Below, piece after piece: positions 60,792 to 64,000 of a DNA stretch of 64,000 nucleotides (its first letter is position 1; the number at the start of each line of letters is the position of its first letter). A model generated the notes under the pieces. That model was not told where the DNA came from, did not search any database, and worked only from the letters and a program-made list of their open reading frames with translations. Origin of the DNA: an uncultured Lachnospiraceae bacterium (GTDB lineage Bacteria > Bacillota > Clostridia > Lachnospirales > Lachnospiraceae); the NCBI GenBank assembly GCA_934317845.1, contig CAKRES010000007.1, positions 1 to 64,000 on the forward strand, in the 5' to 3' direction. The translations under genes were made by a program, and so were the position numbers.

Positions 60792-61976
60792 ATGAAAGAT
60801 TTAAAACATATCTATACATTAGAAAAAATGCTCGAAGAAGTAAATAACGATCTTTGCCGGGAGGCATCAGAGGAAGGACAGATGGCGATCGGCAGTGTGT
60901 GCGCACAGATTCCGGAACCGCTTCTTAATCTGAAAGGCTGTTATAGTGTGCGGCTTCGTGCGCCGAGAACCGGATCCATCGAGATGGGAACGTACTATAT
61001 GAGCAGTATCCTTTGTGAATGCTGTCGGGCAATATTGGAGCGTGCGATCGAGGGCGGTTATGAATTTTTAGATGCCATTTTAGCACCGGATGCCTGTGCG
61101 CAGATGAATCGTCTTGTAGAAAATATCGAGCATAACCACCTTTGCAACAAGGAGCATTTCTTTATTACTTATGCAGATGTGCCGATGAAAAATGACGAAA
61201 CAGCGTTAAGACATTATGTGAGACAGATGAAGCAGTATGTATTAACTCCGTTGCAGGAACGGTTTGGGATCGATGTTTCGGATGCTGCATTAAGGGAAGC
61301 GGTACAGATACATAACGAAGTCTGTGAGACGTTGACAAAAATAGGAGATTACCGGAAAGCAGAAAATCCTGTGATCACCGGATATGAATATGCGGTGCTT
61401 TGTCTCGCCTCCTACTGTTGTCCAAAGGAAAAGATCTTGCCGTATCTTTTGGAGACATTGGAAGAATTAAAGACAAGAAAACCCGATGATAAAAATAAAT
61501 ACCGTGCGCGAGTGGTGCTGGTGGGATCAGAAATTGATGATCCGAAGCTGATCGAAATGATGGAAGAAGCGGGGGCTTATGTAGCGGCTGACCGTTATTG
61601 TTTAGGCTCTCTGCCGGGAAGAACACCGATCATTTTACAGGCAGAAGAAGATGTACTGACCGGTATCTGCCGTCACTATATGACAACCGGACAATGTCCA
61701 CGGTTTATGAATACTGAGAAGATCAGGGAACGTCATGCTTATGTGGATCAACTGGTAAAGGACTATCATGCGGATGGTGTCATTTATCAGCAGATCAAGT
61801 TCTGCGATTACTGGGGATACGAGCGTGCAAATGCGTTTCACGTACTGCGGGAGCAGTATGACCGTCCGGTGCTGTCTCTTGACCGCCCATATGTAGTCAG
61901 TGCGACTGGGCAGCTTAGAACCCGTGTGCAGGCATTTGTCGAGAGTCTGGAGATCAAACGGATAAAGAACCAGTAA
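60792..61976 (+). CDS. 2-Hydroxyacyl-CoA dehydratase D-component (HgdB)-like protein
   Basis: A 394-residue protein. Cysteines typical of the HgdB/benzoyl-CoA reductase/double-cubane group occur in SSILCECCRAILERAI, LAPDACAQMNRLV, and near the C-terminus KFCDYWGYERANAFHVL, followed by LSLDRPYVVSATGQLRTRVQ with AFVESLE. The family reduces or dehydrates CoA esters or small molecules using iron-sulfur clusters. The normal activator, a BcrA/HgdC-type ATPase, is absent next door; the CooC-like gene takes its place 18 bases upstream. ATG 60792 with AAAAAGGA. Confidence 0.85.
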   Translation: MKDLKHIYTLEKMLEEVNNDLCREASEEGQMAIGSVCAQIPEPLLNLKGCYSVRLRAPRTGSIEMGTYYMSSILCECCRAILERAIEGGYEFLDAILAPDACAQMNRLVENIEHNHLCNKEHFFITYADVPMKNDETALRHYVRQMKQYVLTPLQERFGIDVSDAALREAVQIHNEVCETLTKIGDYRKAENPVITGYEYAVLCLASYCCPKEKILPYLLETLEELKTRKPDDKNKYRARVVLVGSEIDDPKLIEMMEEAGAYVAADRYCLGSLPGRTPIILQAEEDVLTGICRHYMTTGQCPRFMNTEKIRERHAYVDQLVKDYHADGVIYQQIKFCDYWGYERANAFHVLREQYDRPVLSLDRPYVVSATGQLRTRVQAFVESLEIKRIKNQ

Positions 61977-61995
61977 GGTGTGAATATGGAAGAAA

Positions 61996-62027
61996 TGAAA
62001 AAATGCCCCAGCAATTGCCGGGGCATT
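61996..62027 (-). terminator. Terminator of deoD
   Basis: AATGCCCC (62002-62009) and GGGGCATT (62020-62027) pair. The T tract is on the minus-strand side (AAAAAA at 61998-62003 on plus), so it ends minus-strand transcription, and it may also end the HgdB-like operon from the other side. Confidence 0.85.
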
Positions 62028-62052
62028 CATTGTTATGTGTTAAAGTATATTT

Positions 62053-62769
62053 TTACAATTTAGCAACTGCAGTTTCCAATGCAATTTCCATCATGTCGGT
62101 GAAAGTCTTTTGCCGTTCCTCGGCACTGGTTGCTTCACCAGTGATCAAATGATCACTGACCGTTAAGATGGCCAGTGCTTTGGCACCATATTTAGGAGCA
62201 AGAGTATAAAGTCCGGCAGCTTCCATTTCCACGCCGAGAGCACCATACTCCGCATATATTTCATCTAACCCTTCATCATGTCCATAAAATTCATCGGTCG
62301 AAAGGATCGGTGCTACATGCGTTTTCTCCTGAAAACCTTTTTCTACTGCGATGTCATAGGCTGTTTTTAACAGAGAAAAATCAGCAGTAGGAGCAAAATC
62401 ATAACCCATAAACCGAGTTTTGTTGATGGCAGATGTCGTATTGGCACTCATGCCGAGAATAATATCACGCACTTGAACCTTTTTTGAGATAGCACCGCAG
62501 GTACCGATACGAAGTATCTTTTTGACTCCGTATTCCGCCAGAAGTTCGTTGGCATAGATCATAAAAGAAGGGATTCCCATGCCGGAACCCTGCACGCTCA
62601 CGCGCACCCCCTTGTAGGTTCCAGTGAAACCATACATGCCACGTACTTCGTTATAGCACACGGCATTTTCCAAAAAATTCTTTGCTACAAATTTTGCACG
62701 TAACGGATCACCGGGCATCAAAACAACTTCGGCAATATCTCCTGCTTTTGCGTTGATATGTGTACTCAT
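62053..62769 (-). CDS. deoD: Purine-nucleoside phosphorylase, DeoD type
   Basis: A 238-residue enzyme that splits purine nucleosides with phosphate. It starts MSTHINAKAGDIAEVVLMPG with the phosphate-binding MPGDPLRAKFVAKNFL, then YGFTGTYKGVRVSVQGSGMG, RIGTCGAISKKVQVRDIILG, and VEMEAAGLYTLAPKYGAKAL with the ribose-binding VEMEA. TVSDHLITGEATSAEERQ closes the active site. Start at 62769 follows GGAGGG; the frame stays open upstream, but without ribosome site. Confidence 0.96.
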   Translation of the reverse strand: MSTHINAKAGDIAEVVLMPGDPLRAKFVAKNFLENAVCYNEVRGMYGFTGTYKGVRVSVQGSGMGIPSFMIYANELLAEYGVKKILRIGTCGAISKKVQVRDIILGMSANTTSAINKTRFMGYDFAPTADFSLLKTAYDIAVEKGFQEKTHVAPILSTDEFYGHDEGLDEIYAEYGALGVEMEAAGLYTLAPKYGAKALAILTVSDHLITGEATSAEERQKTFTDMMEIALETAVAKL

Positions 62770-62829
62770 AATATCCCTCCTGTTTGTAAAAAGTAAGCCC
62801 ATATGCTTTGCGCATGGCTCATTGTTTTC

Positions 62830-62858
62830 ATTATATCGGGATTTTCGGGAGTTGACAA
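62830..62858 (-). promoter_or_regulatory. Minus-strand promoter of deoD
   Basis: On the minus strand TTGTCA (62858-62853), 17 bases, TATAAT (62835-62830), 60 bases before the ATG. Confidence 0.8.
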
Positions 62859-62908
62859 GCGAAAGAAGGGGCAATTTGCAATGGGAAATGATTATGCTAT
62901 CATAATGC

Positions 62909-62936
62909 TAAAGTGATTATCACATTCGTCCGATAT
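62909..62936 (+). promoter_or_regulatory. Sigma-D (sigma-28) type promoter
   Basis: TAAA (62909-62912), 16 bases, TCCGATAT (62929-62936); consensus for sigma-D is TAAA, 14-16 bases, GCCGATAT, so seven of eight bases match in the -10 element. The gene start follows at 63003. No sigma-A promoter of comparable quality is seen. Confidence 0.6.
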
Positions 62937-63002
62937 AAAATATAAGCATAGATAGATGATGCGTGGAACACGTAGTAGATTCATGACCAAGGAGGGTTTG
63001 AT

Positions 63003-63641
63003 ATGGATGTAAATGGAGTAGCAAATGCTGCAAATCAGGCAGCAGCAAGTGTAGCAGGAAGCGCAGGATATACAACGAATCAGCAGACAGAAGTAACGGG
63101 AAATGAAACAGCGGCAGCAAAGGACAACACTGCTGTAGTATATGAGAAGTCTGATCTTTCCAAAGCAAAGGAAAGTGCAAAAAAGACTTACACCCCGAAT
63201 TTAGAGCTGGTAAACAAATTGAAATCAGATGCCGAGGAGCGCGCCAGTCAGTTACAGTCATTAGTTGACAAGCTGATCAAAAAGCAGGGAAGTACCTATG
63301 GTACAGCCAATGCATTTACCAGTGATTTCTGGAAGAAGTTTGCAGCAAGCGGTGACACGATCGATCAGGCAGCTGTGAAACAGGCACAGGAAGATATTGC
63401 AGACGGCGGTTACTGGAGTGTAAAAGAAACTTCCAGCCGTATTCTGGACTTTGCCAAGGCATTGACAGGCGGAGATCCGGATAAGATTGATGAGATGGAG
63501 GAGGCCTTTGAAAAGGGTTATAAGCAGGCAACAAAAGAATGGGGGGATGAGCTTCCATCTATTTCCGGCGAAACCTATAAGGCGGTAAAGGAAGGCTTCA
63601 GCCAGTGGAGAAAAGAGCTCGGTCTGGAGCAGGAAGCATAG
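63003..63641 (+). CDS. DUF5610-like protein, probable motility-regulon member
   Basis: A 212-residue soluble protein: an Ala/Thr/Asn-rich, low-complexity N-terminus (about 1-50), a helical middle and a conserved-looking C-terminal part YWSVKETSSRILDFAKALTG, then GDPDKIDEMEEAFEKGY and WGDELPSISGETYKAVKEGF. That C-terminus resembles DUF5610 domains as I remember them. No signal peptide. CAAGGAGGG precedes the ATG, and the promoter looks flagellar-type. Function unknown. Confidence 0.7.
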   Translation: MDVNGVANAANQAAASVAGSAGYTTNQQTEVTGNETAAAKDNTAVVYEKSDLSKAKESAKKTYTPNLELVNKLKSDAEERASQLQSLVDKLIKKQGSTYGTANAFTSDFWKKFAASGDTIDQAAVKQAQEDIADGGYWSVKETSSRILDFAKALTGGDPDKIDEMEEAFEKGYKQATKEWGDELPSISGETYKAVKEGFSQWRKELGLEQEA

Positions 63642-63669
63642 CCGCTTAGAACTCATAAGAATTGAATGG

Positions 63670-63716
63670 AAAAAGTCATGCGTGATACCGGATCGGGTAT
63701 TGCGCATGACTTTTTT
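63670..63716. terminator. Bidirectional terminator
   Basis: AAAAGTCATGCG (63671-63682) pairs with CGCATGACTTTT (63703-63714), with ATACC/GGTAT inside; T tracts on both sides. It serves the DUF5610-like gene and the convergent LysM gene. Confidence 0.9.
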
Positions 63717-63737
63717 GTGTACAGGAAAGACGTTTTC

Positions 63738-64000
63738 TTACTTTACAATGATCAGTTTATCACCTGCTTCGATCATTTCATTTTCCAATTCATTGCACCG
63801 GACAATGTTATCCTTTGTCGTATAGTAAGTTTTTGCAATGGACCACAGGGTATCGCCCGGTTTCACCACATAACCTACCATTCCCGGCATTTTCTGCATT
63901 TTTTCCGCATCCAATGGAGAGACCAGCACATCTTTGATGAGCGTTGCCTGAAGCGGAGTAAATGCAATGGCACTGAGCGACAGCACAGCTTTTAATTCCA
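63738..64000 (-). CDS. DUF3794 (SPOCS)-LysM protein, C-terminal end (cut by window edge)
   Basis: The minus-strand frame is open to the right edge. What is seen is the end of a beta-rich domain (LSLSAIAFTPLQATLIKDVL, VSPLDAEKMQKMPGMVG) followed by a LysM domain: YVVKPGDTLWSIAKTYYTTK, DNIVRCNELENEMIEAGDKL. LysM binds peptidoglycan. The combination is the usual end of clostridial DUF3794/SPOCS proteins, some of which belong to spore coats. Only 87 codons are in the window. Confidence 0.85.
   Translation of the reverse strand, partial: ELKAVLSLSAIAFTPLQATLIKDVLVSPLDAEKMQKMPGMVGYVVKPGDTLWSIAKTYYTTKDNIVRCNELENEMIEAGDKLIIVK

Overview
The window looks like chromosome of a low-GC, anaerobic, Gram-positive gut bacterium of the Lachnospiraceae (Clostridia). 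The basis is the set of families: clostridial Shine-Dalgarno starts throughout, a DUF3794/LysM protein, a meso-diaminopimelate dehydrogenase, a NiaR-type niacin repressor, a CooC-like/HgdB-like iron-sulfur pair, several ECF sigma/anti-sigma pairs and EAL proteins. A chemoreceptor and a sigma-D-like promoter suggest motility. I cannot name the genus. I found no tRNA, rRNA, CRISPR array, transposase or integrase.

Layout. 1-2.1 kb: end of an accessory region (truncated HIRAN-like protein, two tiny genes, a DUF1016/YhcG nuclease). 2.3-8.1 kb: one giant secreted repeat protein with a perfect 701-bp internal duplication. 8.2-15.1 kb: AraC regulator, chemoreceptor, PAS/GGDEF/EAL protein, MATE exporter and a YczE-like membrane protein. 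15.2-26.2 kb: an accessory island of small unrelated genes (acetyltransferases, isochorismatase-like hydrolase, Fic protein, AbiE toxin-antitoxin, HipB/HipA-like pair, SdpI-like and ArsC-like proteins), mixed with at least five decayed gene fragments. 26.5-36.0 kb: signalling hub with three ECF sigma/anti-sigma modules, a Crp/Fnr regulator divergent from an iron-sulfur protein, and a BlaI/M56 peptidase pair. 36.1-43.3 kb: AAA ATPase preceded by four tandem 32-bp repeats, HD hydrolase, EAL protein, ThrE-type exporter and a LysR regulator. 43.4-64 kb: mostly core metabolism (metE, ddh, nadABC-niaR, pckA, trmO, deoD), plus a secreted transglutaminase-like protein, a LytTR two-component system and the CooC/HgdB-like pair.

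How the genes work together. nadA-nadB-nadC-niaR form a de novo NAD operon with its own repressor. A LysR gene and a palindrome precede metE and may control it. The sigma/anti-sigma pairs, the BlaI/M56 pair and the LytTR pair sense the envelope or surroundings, and two large secreted proteins sharing lysine-rich C-termini face the outside. Both c-di-GMP proteins keep EAL catalytic residues but have lost GGDEF, so this locus encodes c-di-GMP breakdown rather than synthesis.

The most unusual items are a 216-bp nested palindrome behind metE (45753-45968), the four exact-period 32-bp repeats over the promoter of the AAA ATPase (36145-36272), a HipB/HipA-like pair whose domain split resembles HipBST, and a CooC-like ATPase paired with an HgdB-like protein. 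All functional statements rest on reading motifs by eye; no database search was run.
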